Below, one piece after another: positions 17,158 to 25,827 of a stretch of 64,000 nucleotides of DNA. Where the stretch lies: positions 96,994-160,993 of the forward strand of contig JAGDZR010000025.1 of assembly GCA_049115695.1 (NCBI GenBank), given 5' to 3'. A program made the position numbers and the translations under genes. Position 1 is the first letter of the stretch. Each line of letters starts with the position of its first letter. The notes below the pieces were generated by a model. The model saw nothing but the letters and a program-made list of their open reading frames with translations. It made no database searches and was not told the origin of the DNA. The DNA comes from JAGDZR01 sp049115695 (GTDB lineage: Bacteria > Bacteroidota > Bacteroidia > Cytophagales > Cyclobacteriaceae).

Positions 17158-18852
17158 ATGAACGGATTAGATCTATTTGTACTGTTTGGTACGCTCGTGT
17201 CCATCGTTGTTTATGGCGTGCTAAAAACACGTGGACAGCAAAACATGCAAGGCTACTTATTAGGTGATAATACACTGAAATGGGGAACCATCGGACTCTC
17301 TGTAATGGCAACTCAGGCCAGTGCAATTACATTTATATCAACCCCAGGGCAGGCATATGAATCAGGAATGGCGTTTGTTCAAAACTACTTTGGATTACCC
17401 ATCGCCCTGATCATAGTTTCTGTGGTCTTTATACCCATTTATTATAAACTGAAGGTATATACGGCCTATGAATACCTAGAAAGAAGGTTTGATGTAAAAA
17501 CACGAATCCTCGGAGCTTTTCTGTTTTTAATACAGCGAGGCTTAGCAGCTGGGATCACCATTTATGCGCCTGCTATTATATTGAGTACCATTCTGGATTG
17601 GAACCTTACCTTGACCATTTTAGTGACTGGTTTTTTGGTAATTGTGTATACCGTGGCTGGAGGAACCAAAGCAGTAAGTATCACTCAAAAGCAACAAATG
17701 GCGGTCATTATGGGGGGTATGTTCATAGCGTTTGCCATGCTGATCAACTATATCACTGATTTCATTTCTTTTGGAGATGCAGTGTCAGTTGCTGGAATTT
17801 TGGACAAAACCAACGCAATTAACTTTTCTTTTGATTTTGAAACCAGGTACAATGTTTGGAATGGTCTTGCAGCAGGATTGATCTTGCAGCTTTCCTATTT
17901 TGGAACAGATCAATCACAAGTACAACGTTATCTTGGAGGTAAGAATATTGCAGAGAGTAGAATGGGCTTAATGTTCAATGCCATTTTCAAAATCCCGATG
18001 CAGTTCTTCATTCTGTTCATTGGTGTAATGGTCTATGTTTTTTACATCTTCTATGCGCCACCGGTACATTTCAAAGAGCAATCCCTCGAGGTAGTGCGCA
18101 ATAGTGAATATGCGGATGAGCTAAACGTTCTTGAAGACAATTATACGACACTGTTGGATCAGCGAAAATCGACTACATTGGCTCTGACAGAAGCGCTTCC
18201 GGAGGATAGGGAGGTTTTGGCTGATCAATTGGCCATAATTGATGGTCAGTCTGAAAAGGTAAGAGGTGAGGTTAAAGACTTGATTGTAAAAGTGGACAGC
18301 ACCATTGAGACCAAAGATTCAGATTACGTTTTCTTGACCTTCATTCTCAACTATTTACCTCATGGTTTGATAGGGCTTTTAATTGCCGTGATACTATCTG
18401 CTGCTATGTCATCTACTTCTTCCGAACTCAACGCTTTAGCATCGACAACATCAGTGGATTTTTATAAACGCCTTTTCAGAACTGAGGGGACAGATGCACA
18501 TTATTTGTTAGCCTCGAAAGGCTTTACATTTCTATGGGGGGTATTGGCCATTTTCTTTGCCTTTTTGGCGAAAAACTCTGAAAATTTGATTGAGGCAGTC
18601 AATATCATTGGCTCCTTGTTTTATGGAACCATTCTTGGGATATTCCTGGTTGCTTTCTTCTTTAAGAGAGTAGGAGGTACGGCTGTTTTCATTGCAGCCT
18701 TGGTAGCCGAATGTGTCGTAATAGGCTGCCACTTTGCAACTACTGCGGGTTACTTCAAGTTGGCTTATTTATGGTACAATGCCATTGGTGTGGTGTTGAC
18801 CATCGTGATTGCATTAATCTTAAATATCTTCTTTAAAGTAAGAAAAGCTTAA
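17158..18852 (+). CDS. Sodium:solute symporter (SSS family)
   Basis: A 564-residue multi-helix transporter beginning with GLDLFVLFGTLVSIVVYGV and showing about 13 transmembrane helices. SSS features include the N-terminal TQASAITFISTPGQAYESG stretch and the AMSSTSSELNALASTTSVD segment of the C-terminal half. Unusual is a hydrophilic insertion of about 90 residues (from about FKEQSLEVV to SDYVFLTF, roughly residues 305-390) with coiled-coil character, between two helices. The substrate is probably a sugar, sialic-acid-like compound or amino sugar, given the PIG-L deacetylase upstream, but this is inference. Start is directly at the stop of the 46-residue gene. Confidence 0.88.
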   Translation: MNGLDLFVLFGTLVSIVVYGVLKTRGQQNMQGYLLGDNTLKWGTIGLSVMATQASAITFISTPGQAYESGMAFVQNYFGLPIALIIVSVVFIPIYYKLKVYTAYEYLERRFDVKTRILGAFLFLIQRGLAAGITIYAPAIILSTILDWNLTLTILVTGFLVIVYTVAGGTKAVSITQKQQMAVIMGGMFIAFAMLINYITDFISFGDAVSVAGILDKTNAINFSFDFETRYNVWNGLAAGLILQLSYFGTDQSQVQRYLGGKNIAESRMGLMFNAIFKIPMQFFILFIGVMVYVFYIFYAPPVHFKEQSLEVVRNSEYADELNVLEDNYTTLLDQRKSTTLALTEALPEDREVLADQLAIIDGQSEKVRGEVKDLIVKVDSTIETKDSDYVFLTFILNYLPHGLIGLLIAVILSAAMSSTSSELNALASTTSVDFYKRLFRTEGTDAHYLLASKGFTFLWGVLAIFFAFLAKNSENLIEAVNIIGSLFYGTILGIFLVAFFFKRVGGTAVFIAALVAECVVIGCHFATTAGYFKLAYLWYNAIGVVLTIVIALILNIFFKVRKA

Positions 18853-18853
18853 G

Positions 18854-19573
18854 CTAAAGCTTTGAAGGATTGATGCCAAATCGGTGCTTCATGGCTTTAC
18901 CGAAGTGGGCCTGAGAAGTATATCCTACTGCTTTCATGGTCTCCAATACATTGTGCGTATGCCTGTTTTCGAGAAGGTACTTTCCTTTTTGCAAACGAAC
19001 TTCCTTCAGAAAGGCAGCAGGTGTCAGGCCTGTAGTGCTTTTGGTAATTCGGAATAATTGTCTTTCACTTACACCAATCTCCCTGGATAGTTCGGGAACG
19101 TGGTAATTGGAATTCGAGATTTGCTCGTTAATAATCAGGTGAAGTTTGGATAGAAAGTTTTGATTGAGTGTTGAGGTCCCCTCAGATTGCTCTCGTTCTT
19201 TCTTGAAGTCAAGCAACTGCTCAACTGCTTGTCTAAGAGAATCTGGATCGAAAGGTTTTCTTAAGTACTCCACAAACCCAGGTCGATAAAATTCCATTAA
19301 GTCTCCCTTGAGGCTAACAGCCGTTAGAATGACAGTAGGCAGAGGTGCAGTGCTTTCTGTGAATCCAAGTTCTTTGAGGAATGTTATGCCATCCATGTTA
19401 GGCATCATCACATCTGTCAAAACAAGGTCAATGGGTGTGTCTTTTACTGTCTCCAATGCTTGACGACCATCAGATACAATCAAAAGATTCCCATAAGGGG
19501 ACATTATTTCTTTAAGAAGTATTCTAATTATTTCCTCGTCCTCGGCAATAAGGATGTTTGGGGCTCGGTTCAT
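18854..19573 (-). CDS. Response regulator with AraC-type DNA-binding domain
   Basis: A 239-residue protein. The N-terminal receiver domain (1-120) has the acidic pocket (AEDEE), phosphoacceptor Asp54 in LVLTDVMMPNMDG, Thr84, and Lys106 in YLRKPFD. Residues about 135-239 form an AraC helix-turn-helix pair (VPELSREIGVSERQLFRI and VGYTSQAHFGKAMKHRFG). No histidine kinase is nearby, so it is an orphan. It is convergent with the symporter (one-base gap) and starts about 24 nt after a terminator, so its own promoter would have to overlap the terminator hairpin. Confidence 0.9.
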   Translation of the reverse strand: MNRAPNILIAEDEEIIRILLKEIMSPYGNLLIVSDGRQALETVKDTPIDLVLTDVMMPNMDGITFLKELGFTESTAPLPTVILTAVSLKGDLMEFYRPGFVEYLRKPFDPDSLRQAVEQLLDFKKEREQSEGTSTLNQNFLSKLHLIINEQISNSNYHVPELSREIGVSERQLFRITKSTTGLTPAAFLKEVRLQKGKYLLENRHTHNVLETMKAVGYTSQAHFGKAMKHRFGINPSKL

Positions 19574-19596
19574 GCTAGTTAATAGTGGTAGATTTC

Positions 19597-19627
19597 AAAA
19601 GAGCTCAGATTCAATCTGAGCTCTTTT
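19597..19627 (-). terminator. Rho-independent terminator behind the DUF2911 gene
   Basis: A perfect 14-bp stem (AAAAGAGCTCAGAT and its complement) with a 3-nt loop, followed by a T-run on either strand. It lies just downstream of the DUF2911 stop and upstream of the response-regulator start, both on the minus strand. Confidence 0.85.
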
Positions 19628-19646
19628 TGGAATGCTTCAATATAGC

Positions 19647-20528
19647 CTATTTTCCCTTAATCTCAGCAATCAGATCGTCATTGCGCTTAATGTATCCGAA
19701 ATCGCTGTTTGCCTCGCTGGCAATCTTTTTTGATTGCTCTGCGGTGGCAATCGCCTCTTTGGTTTTACCCAATTTAGCCAGGATCTGCGCTTTGGTATGC
19801 ACATGCCAGAACTGCTTACTATTTTCTCCTTCCGCCAGGAATAGATCCATCCATGCCAATGCCTGATTGAGATCTTTGCCAGTCGATAGGTAGTAGTTTG
19901 CTGCCGCAGCATAATTTCCAGTAGGAATTTTTGTTTTTGCCGCTATGTCTGCCATGACAATTTTGTCATAGTCAACCACGATTGGTACCTTAACTGACAA
20001 GTCTGCCCAGGCCAATTCTATTGCTGCAGAAGTGTTGTCTTCGCTAATGTCCGCTACATTAAAAGTAAGTGCTTCTGTAAATCCACCTTTAGATGCTTTT
20101 GCGCTCACATTGATTACTTCATTCTCCTGCTTAAATCCAGCAACATTTCCACCTAAGCTTACATCAGAGTAAAGAATGAATTGCCATTCATTTGCTCCAG
20201 GTACAGTAAGGATTAAATAAGTACCCGCCTTCACATCCTTTCCTCCAATTTTGGCGTCAGTGCTAAGTGTCAGCTTTGAACCCGAGTTAGCACCCGTTCT
20301 CCACATTTGACCATTTGGGATGAGTGCATCTTTGTCTCCAAAAATGGTACGTCCTTTTACTTTAGGTCTGAAGTAGTCGATTGTTACATCAGTTAAACCA
20401 ACTGTAGCGCTTACTGATCCAGCAGGGCTCGGTTGTGGCGTACTGATTTGCGCGATGGCCATTGATGCAAAGAATACTATGGCTAGCGATAAGTTTACTG
20501 AAATACTAAGTTTACGTTTCATGTTCAT
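19647..20528 (-). CDS. DUF2911 exported protein with TPR-like tail
   Basis: A 293-residue protein with a Sec signal peptide (about 1-26, ending MAIAQ). The DUF2911 domain shows as TPQPSPAGSVSATVGLTDVT, the YFRPKVKGRTIFG strand, WRTGANSGSKLTLS and GTYLILTVPG. The last 90 residues look like TPR repeats (YYLSTGKDLNQALAWMDLFL and AKLGKTKEAIATAEQSKK). DUF2911 proteins are very common in Bacteroidota and of unknown function. It ends in a strong terminator and starts 21 nt from the likely start of the divergent DNA glycosylase gene. Confidence 0.85.
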   Translation of the reverse strand: MNMKRKLSISVNLSLAIVFFASMAIAQISTPQPSPAGSVSATVGLTDVTIDYFRPKVKGRTIFGDKDALIPNGQMWRTGANSGSKLTLSTDAKIGGKDVKAGTYLILTVPGANEWQFILYSDVSLGGNVAGFKQENEVINVSAKASKGGFTEALTFNVADISEDNTSAAIELAWADLSVKVPIVVDYDKIVMADIAAKTKIPTGNYAAAANYYLSTGKDLNQALAWMDLFLAEGENSKQFWHVHTKAQILAKLGKTKEAIATAEQSKKIASEANSDFGYIKRNDDLIAEIKGK

Positions 20529-20549
20529 ATTATGTATTTTGGTTTTGTA

Positions 20550-21191
20550 ATGCTAAAGGATATTCGACAATACGTGAAATTACCAAGAACGTTCTTTACA
20601 AAAGGCAATGTCGTTGAAATAGCGGAAAATTTAATAGGTAAAATTCTATATACGGCTTTTGATCAACAATTAGCGGCCGGTCGAATTGTTGAAACTGAAG
20701 CATATTGTGGATCGAATGATCAGGCTTGTCATGCGTTTCGAGGAGGAACGGCCAGAAATGAAGTGATGTTTGGAGATGGAGGATATGCGTATGTCTATTT
20801 ATGCTATGGTGTGCATCATCTATTCAATATTGTCACTAATACGAAAAAAAATGCAGATGCTGTATTAGTCAGAGCTGTTGAACCCTTAATCGGAATTGAT
20901 TTTATGAAGCAGCGCAGAAATACTGAAAATCAGCAGAATCTTACATCCGGACCTGGAAAGTTGAGTGTTGCTTTGGGGATTAATACTAAACATAATAAAA
21001 CCGACTTGACGGGAGATTTGATTTGGTTAATGGATGACCCGTCATTTGAAAGAAATATTGTGGCTGACAGACGTGTTGGGGTAGATTACGCGGGAAGAGA
21101 TGCAAATCTCCCATGGAGGTTTTTTCAGGGAAATAGTTTGTTTGTGAGTAAACCCGTACAACCCTCTTTAGCTAAAAATATTAGTAATTAG
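20550..21191 (+). CDS. DNA-3-methyladenine glycosylase (AAG/MPG family)
   Basis: A 213-residue alkyladenine DNA glycosylase of the eukaryote-type AAG fold. The active-site region GRIVETEAYCG holds the catalytic glutamate (residue 48 or 50), followed by FRGGTARNEVMFG, the YAYVYLCYGVHHLFNIV strand, VLVRAVEPL and the LTSGPGKLSVALGI motif. It excises alkylated and deaminated purines from DNA. I use the ATG at 20550 (MLKDIRQ), because the upstream ATG at 20532 adds an unusual hydrophobic tail. The gene ends only 61 nt before the S24-repressor module; a partial copy of that module's palindrome lies over its last codons. Confidence 0.9.
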   Translation: MLKDIRQYVKLPRTFFTKGNVVEIAENLIGKILYTAFDQQLAAGRIVETEAYCGSNDQACHAFRGGTARNEVMFGDGGYAYVYLCYGVHHLFNIVTNTKKNADAVLVRAVEPLIGIDFMKQRRNTENQQNLTSGPGKLSVALGINTKHNKTDLTGDLIWLMDDPSFERNIVADRRVGVDYAGRDANLPWRFFQGNSLFVSKPVQPSLAKNISN

Positions 21192-21192
21192 C

Positions 21193-21223
21193 TTGCTATT
21201 AAAATTAGTAATTACTAATTTTG
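21193..21223 (+). promoter_or_regulatory. Bacteroidota promoter of the S24-repressor operon
   Basis: A -33 TTG at 21193-21195 and a perfect -7 box TAATTTTG at 21216-21223 (consensus TAnnTTTG), spaced by 20 nt. Transcription would start near 21230, giving a leader of about 23 nt before the ATG at 21253. This supports that start over the upstream in-frame ATG. Confidence 0.6.
21201..21222 (+). promoter_or_regulatory. Perfect 22-bp palindrome, probable repressor operator
   Basis: A perfect palindrome of 22 bp centred between 21211 and 21212 with core TTAGTAATTACTAA. It covers the promoter spacer and most of the -7 box. A partial copy, ATTAGTAATTA, lies at 21180-21190, 24 bp upstream. A repressor bound here would block transcription of the downstream two-gene unit, and the S24-type repressor is the obvious candidate. 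Not a terminator: no G/C stem and no loop. Confidence 0.7.
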
Positions 21224-21252
21224 ATAACTTGTTAATTATAAAATGGTCAATA

Positions 21253-21582
21253 ATGAGTGCAATAGCTAAAAATATTAGGATGGGGGATTTAGGTGTTAAA
21301 GATGCAGATGTAGAGTTTTCAGATAGTTATAGGTTGAAGTTAACTTCTAAAAAATTGAACTCAGGGAAATGTCAGGTGAAGTTTTTCGCTACGATTCGGG
21401 AGAAGAAAGACATGTATGGATATGTTTTAGTAGATGCAAGTAAAACGCTAAAAGATGTAGTTGTGCATATCAAAGAAAAGCTTAATACCATTAGGCAAAC
21501 CAAGGACTTTCATCACATTCATCTGTACTCGATAGGAAAAGTTCAGCGAGAAGAATTTAGCTTCATCATATTTGACAAGTAA
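21253..21582 (+). CDS. Small hypothetical protein co-transcribed with S24 repressor
   Basis: A 109-residue protein starting MSAIAKNIRMGDL, with alternating beta strands (SYRLKLTSKKL, QVKFFATI, YGYVLVDA) and a helix near KTLKDVVVHIKEKL, so a small alpha/beta fold. I do not recognise the family. The ATG at 21253 is preferred over 21193 because the latter overlaps the predicted promoter. It lies between the palindrome and the S24 repressor, 10 nt before its start, and so is probably under the same control. A modulator of the repressor or an unrelated SOS-type effector are both possible. Confidence 0.7.
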   Translation: MSAIAKNIRMGDLGVKDADVEFSDSYRLKLTSKKLNSGKCQVKFFATIREKKDMYGYVLVDASKTLKDVVVHIKEKLNTIRQTKDFHHIHLYSIGKVQREEFSFIIFDK

Positions 21583-21592
21583 TTTTACAGAC

Positions 21593-22366
21593 ATGTCAAT
21601 AGCAGAGAATATCAAATATCTTAGAAAAAAGGCGGGATTTACGCAAGAGCAGTTTGCTAATGAAGTAGGCATTAAAAGGTCGCTGGTAGGAGCATATGAA
21701 GAAGGACGAGCTGAGCCGAGGCTGCAGACCTTGTCCAAAATAGCTGAAGTTTTGGCCGTAACTTCAGATGGATTGATTAGTAAGGACTTAACGCAACATG
21801 ACGCCTTAAGACGTGCGCAGGAAAAGGTTAAGATCTTGTCCATTACGGTTGATGAAAATGATGAAGAAAATATAGAGCTGGTTCCTCAAAAGGCTGCTGC
21901 AGGTTATCTCAATGGATATGCAGATCCAGAATATATTGCAGATCTCCCAAAATTTAAATTACCAATTCTTCCCAAAGGTGGTACCTATCGGGCATTTGAG
22001 ATACAGGGTGATAGTATGCTACCCATATTACCAGGTACTATCGTCATTGGAAGATATATGGATTCCATATTCGACATCAAGAATGGAAAAACTTATATCA
22101 TCATTTCTGAAAAAGAAGGAGTGGTGTACAAGAGAGTATTTAATTATATAGATGATAAGGGGAAATTATTCCTGGTTTCAGATAACAAACAGTACTCTCC
22201 TTTCGAGCTAGCTCCCCATGATGTACAGGAAGTTTGGGAAGCTAAAGCATATATCAGTATTCAATTTCCTGATATAGAAGCGGAGAGTGAGTTTTCAATG
22301 GAAAATTTGACTAATATGATCATGAAAATCAAAGACGATGTTGGGGAGATTAAAGAAAAACTCTAA
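21593..22366 (+). CDS. HTH/S24 LexA-like autocleaving repressor
   Basis: A 257-residue protein: HTH_3 domain at residues 1-62 (KAGFTQEQFANEVGIKRS), linker, then a peptidase S24 domain. Ser141 (GDSMLP) and Lys180 (VVYKRV) form the catalytic dyad, and Ala103-Gly104 in KAAAGYLN is a candidate self-cleavage site, as in LexA, CI and UmuD. Start at 21593 (MSIAENIKYL); an upstream in-frame extension lacks support. It probably represses itself through the palindrome at 21201-21222 and may respond to DNA damage through RecA; this is family-level knowledge, not shown here. Confidence 0.88.
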   Translation: MSIAENIKYLRKKAGFTQEQFANEVGIKRSLVGAYEEGRAEPRLQTLSKIAEVLAVTSDGLISKDLTQHDALRRAQEKVKILSITVDENDEENIELVPQKAAAGYLNGYADPEYIADLPKFKLPILPKGGTYRAFEIQGDSMLPILPGTIVIGRYMDSIFDIKNGKTYIIISEKEGVVYKRVFNYIDDKGKLFLVSDNKQYSPFELAPHDVQEVWEAKAYISIQFPDIEAESEFSMENLTNMIMKIKDDVGEIKEKL

Positions 22367-22703
22367 ACTGTAGTCACCGTTTTTAAAGCAAAAGTATTGC
22401 TTCAATACAATGCAGCTGACAGCTGCTCCGCCTTAGTGAGTCTAGGTATGAATGACCGTCATTGGCAAGATAACTGAGGATGAATCCGCCCCCTTTTGCA
22501 ATGCAGTTTTCATGAGGAAATTGAACTTGAGCGTCAGCTTTTTGGAGGGTGAGGTCTTTGTGGTCAACGTCAATGAAAGGATATGTAAAGCGTTGAAAAT
22601 ATCATCAAAGTGCTAAGCGCTACGCTTTTCACCAGATTACTAATCGTAATAATCCTAATGTGCCTAATTTTGAATTGAATTTAGCCTTCAATTTATTTTT
22701 GAG
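22367..22703 (+). other. Intergenic region with one marginal 54-codon ORF
   Basis: 337 bp between the S24 repressor and the TPR lipoprotein. An ORF from ATG 22452 to TAA 22616 encodes 54 residues starting MTVIGKITEDES; it resembles no family I know and may be chance or a remnant. A TATTTTTG at 22694-22701 matches the -7 consensus but is only 2 nt before the next start, so unlikely to be its promoter. No RNA gene or repeat was seen. Confidence 0.35.
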
Positions 22704-23774
22704 ATGCGTCAGCTAGTCTTTTTCGTTCTTCCCTTTTTGTTCTCTTGTGGGGCTAGTCAGTCTGATGTGGCTATTGTTGTGCCCCAAATTGATCAGGAAT
22801 TCTATGAAAAGTCAATTGTATCGCTTGAGGAACAAATTGAGGCATTTCCGGAGGAACCTAAATATATCAAGCTTCAGCTGAGTTATTACCGGGAATTGGG
22901 ATGGCCGAAAGATGCAAGACAAGCGATAGAAAGAGCAAGAGGCTTGCTGGGAGATGATCCGCTTTTCTTTAATCAAATGCTTGAATACTATTTTGAAAAT
23001 AATCAACATCTTTTGATCATTGATATAATTGAGGAACGAGAACGAATAGGAACCATTAGCAGATCTCTATTACAGCGTAAAATTGCATCACTTGTGGAGC
23101 TTGGTCAGTCTATTCGAGCAGAGCAATCACTTGTGGAATTTGTTAAGGACACTTTGTCTGATGAGGAAACACTGCTATGTGCAAGAGCTTATCGACAGAT
23201 GAATGATACGGCCAAAGCTCTTGATTATTATGAGCGTATTTCTAATTCAGATGATTATCGATTAACTGTTGGAATGGAGAGTGCTGGTATGCTGAACGCT
23301 TTGGGTAAGCATGAAGCTTGCATTCAGTTATTAGAAATGATTGATGCTGGTTTATTGTCAGCCACCCTACGACAGGAGTTAGCTGATGCATACTATAGCA
23401 TTGGAGAACGTAATAAAGCAGTTTCACTTTTGATAAATCAGGTAGATGAGTCTTCGCTGCTGTTACTTTCTGATTTTTATGCTTTGGAAGAGGATTGGGA
23501 CTCAGTACAATATGCATACAATCAAATTCTTCAGCATGCTCCAGATAATAGGAATATCTTAATAGCAGCTGGTAACATGAATCAGAATCGAGGGTATTTT
23601 ACATACTCTCTCGGATTTTATAACAAGTTGTTGGAACTTGATTCGACTGACCAATATGCTATTGATCAGGTTGATCTCGTAAATCGAAAAATTGCATATT
23701 TGCAGAAAATTAGGGAGAGTGCTAAAGAAATCCCTGTGTTAGAATTGAATACCAAGAAAATTTCAGATCAATAA
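22704..23774 (+). CDS. TPR-repeat lipoprotein
   Basis: A 356-residue lipoprotein (signal MRQLVFFVLPFLFSC, cysteine at residue 15). Repeated helix pairs of about 34 residues are visible, e.g. GWPKDARQAIERARGLLGDD, DTAKALDYYERISN, GERNKAVSLLINQ and TYSLGFYNKLLELDS, so a TPR solenoid for protein binding in the periplasm. The stop overlaps the start of thrS by one base (TAATG), which would couple the two. This is an odd neighbour for thrS and may be chance of gene order. Function unknown. Confidence 0.85.
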   Translation: MRQLVFFVLPFLFSCGASQSDVAIVVPQIDQEFYEKSIVSLEEQIEAFPEEPKYIKLQLSYYRELGWPKDARQAIERARGLLGDDPLFFNQMLEYYFENNQHLLIIDIIEERERIGTISRSLLQRKIASLVELGQSIRAEQSLVEFVKDTLSDEETLLCARAYRQMNDTAKALDYYERISNSDDYRLTVGMESAGMLNALGKHEACIQLLEMIDAGLLSATLRQELADAYYSIGERNKAVSLLINQVDESSLLLLSDFYALEEDWDSVQYAYNQILQHAPDNRNILIAAGNMNQNRGYFTYSLGFYNKLLELDSTDQYAIDQVDLVNRKIAYLQKIRESAKEIPVLELNTKKISDQ

Positions 23775-25717
23775 TGAGTGATAAGCAGATAAAAATTACA
23801 CTTCCTGATGGTAGTGTGAGGGAATATGATGCTGGAGTGACTGCCTATGAAGTAGCCTTGAGCATCAGTGAAGGATTGGCCAGAAATGTACTTGCAGCCA
23901 AAATCAATGGCGAGGTACAGGAATCCAACAGAGCTATCACCACCGACTCTACAGTTCAGTTGCTCACCTGGAACGATCCAGCAGGTAAATCGACCATGTG
24001 GCATTCATCTGCTCACTTAATGGCAGAAGCACTAGAATCTTTATATCCTGGGATCAAACTAGGAATAGGCCCGGCAATCGAAAGTGGGTTTTATTATGAT
24101 GTAGATTTTGGTGATCATGAGTTTGACGCGGAAAATCTCAAAGCTCTTGAAGATAAGATGCTTGAACTCGCACGTGGGAAATTTGAATTTGAGCGCAAAG
24201 AGGTAAGTAAGTCTGATGCTTTACAATACTTCAAAGAAAAGGGTGATGAGTATAAGCTAGAGTTGATTGATGAATTGGAGGATGGAACTATTACATTTTA
24301 CACGCAGGGCAATTTTACTGATCTGTGTAAAGGTCCCCATATACCTCATACAGGATTCATAAAGGCGGCAAAAATACTGAATATAGCGGGGGCCTACTGG
24401 AGAGGTGATGAAAAGCGGAAGCAGCTGACCAGGTTGTATGGGATTACATTTCCAAAGCAAAAAGAACTTAAAGAACACCTTGAACTTCTCGAGGAAGCCA
24501 AGAAAAGGGATCATCGTAAACTTGGGCAGGAATTGGAACTTTTCACTTTTTCGCAAAAAGTTGGAAAAGGGTTGCCGTTATGGCTTCCAAAAGGAGCAGT
24601 TCTGAGAGAGAGACTTGAATCATTCTTGAAAAAGGCGCAGGTAAAATCTGGTTACGATCAGGTAGTGACGCCACATATCGGAAGCAAAGAACTCTATGTG
24701 ACTTCTGGTCATTATGCCAAATATGGGGAGGATTCATTTCAGCCGATCAAAACGCCAGCTGAAGATGAAGAATTTTTGCTCAAACCAATGAACTGCCCGC
24801 ATCATTGTGAAATTTACAAGAGCAAACCTCGCTCATATAAGGAGCTACCTATTAGATATGCTGAATTTGGAACCGTATATCGCTATGAGCAAAGTGGAGA
24901 GCTTCATGGTTTAACACGGGTAAGAGGATTTACGCAGGATGATGCTCACATATTTTGCCGCCCCGATCAGGTAAAAGATGAGTTTGCTAAGGTGATTGAC
25001 TTGGTACTCTATGTATTCAAAGCACTAGGTTTTGCTGAATTCACGGCACAAGTTTCTTTAAGAGATCCAGAAAGTCCTGATAAATACATTGGTTCGGATG
25101 AAAATTGGGAAAGAGCAGAACGAGCGATTCAGGAAGTGGCCAGGGAAAAAGGCTTGAATACTGTTGTTGAATTAGGTGAAGCAGCTTTTTATGGTCCGAA
25201 ACTTGATTTCATGGTGAAGGATGCACTGGGACGCAGCTGGCAGCTAGGTACCATTCAGGTAGACTATAGCCTGCCTGATCGATTTGAGCTGGACTATGTT
25301 GGATCTGATAATCAAAAACACAGGCCAGTGATGATTCACAGAGCACCATTTGGCTCAATGGAGCGTTTCGTGGCAATTCTCATCGAAAATACGGCTGGTA
25401 ACTTTCCACTTTGGTTGGCCCCTGAGCAATTTACCATTTTGCCTATCTCGGAAAAATTCCATGACTATGCTAAAGAAATCTATGTTCAATTGCAGGAAAG
25501 AGACATCAGAGGGGGTATCGATGAACGTGATGAGAAGATTGGAAAGAAAATTAGGGATGCAGAGGTGAGTAAAGTACCTTACATGCTGATCGTCGGTGAA
25601 AAGGAATCTGCGGATAAAACAGTTTCAGTCCGAGAGCATGGAAAGGGAGATATTGGAACCTTTACATTAGCTGAATTCAACAAGTTTTTTGAAGAAAAGG
25701 CCTATGAACATCTGTAA
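23774..25717 (+). CDS. thrS: Threonyl-tRNA synthetase
   Basis: ThrRS charges tRNA-Thr. The 647-residue protein has the full class II architecture: TGS domain (1-60), editing domain with HxxxH (MWHSSAHLMAEAL, near 76-88) and a later SAD-type region with CKGPHI, the catalytic core with the motif 2 segment RYEQSGELHGLTRVRGFTQD and the NCPHH zinc/ATP site, motif 3 near FGSMERF, and an anticodon-binding domain (about 550-647) with HDYAKEIYVQL and VGEKESADKTVSVREHG. It leads into infC-rpmI-rplT with a gap of about 108 nt, the classic translation cluster order. Confidence 0.97.
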   Translation: MSDKQIKITLPDGSVREYDAGVTAYEVALSISEGLARNVLAAKINGEVQESNRAITTDSTVQLLTWNDPAGKSTMWHSSAHLMAEALESLYPGIKLGIGPAIESGFYYDVDFGDHEFDAENLKALEDKMLELARGKFEFERKEVSKSDALQYFKEKGDEYKLELIDELEDGTITFYTQGNFTDLCKGPHIPHTGFIKAAKILNIAGAYWRGDEKRKQLTRLYGITFPKQKELKEHLELLEEAKKRDHRKLGQELELFTFSQKVGKGLPLWLPKGAVLRERLESFLKKAQVKSGYDQVVTPHIGSKELYVTSGHYAKYGEDSFQPIKTPAEDEEFLLKPMNCPHHCEIYKSKPRSYKELPIRYAEFGTVYRYEQSGELHGLTRVRGFTQDDAHIFCRPDQVKDEFAKVIDLVLYVFKALGFAEFTAQVSLRDPESPDKYIGSDENWERAERAIQEVAREKGLNTVVELGEAAFYGPKLDFMVKDALGRSWQLGTIQVDYSLPDRFELDYVGSDNQKHRPVMIHRAPFGSMERFVAILIENTAGNFPLWLAPEQFTILPISEKFHDYAKEIYVQLQERDIRGGIDERDEKIGKKIRDAEVSKVPYMLIVGEKESADKTVSVREHGKGDIGTFTLAEFNKFFEEKAYEHL

Positions 25718-25812
25718 AAAATGCGGTGTGTCTGGTTTTTTCGCTTTTGTTTTTAATTAGAGTTAATATTTGTTGATATTTGCGTTCGATTTTTTTAATG
25801 GTTCAATTAAAC

Positions 25813-25827
25813 GGGGAATAAAAAATT
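25813..25827 (+). promoter_or_regulatory. Shine-Dalgarno and AUU initiation site of infC
   Basis: GGGGA at 25813-25817, then a 7-nt A-rich spacer, then ATT at 25825-25827. The in-frame stop TAA at 25819-25821 rules out an earlier start, and no ATG, GTG or TTG exists before residue 17. Codons from here give the basic N-terminus RQRRRPPARREE seen in IF-3. A clear Shine-Dalgarno is uncommon in Bacteroidota and supports a special initiation. Confidence 0.75.

Noticed and set aside
18844..18863. 7-bp hairpin AAAGCTT/AAGCTTT at the convergent stops of symporter and response regulator
   Set aside because: Short AT-rich stem with no T-run; it overlaps coding ends and is weak as a terminator.
22694..22701. 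TATTTTTG, perfect -7 promoter box before the TPR lipoprotein
   Set aside because: It ends 2 nt before the ATG, so transcription would start inside the gene; no alternative downstream start fits the lipoprotein signal.
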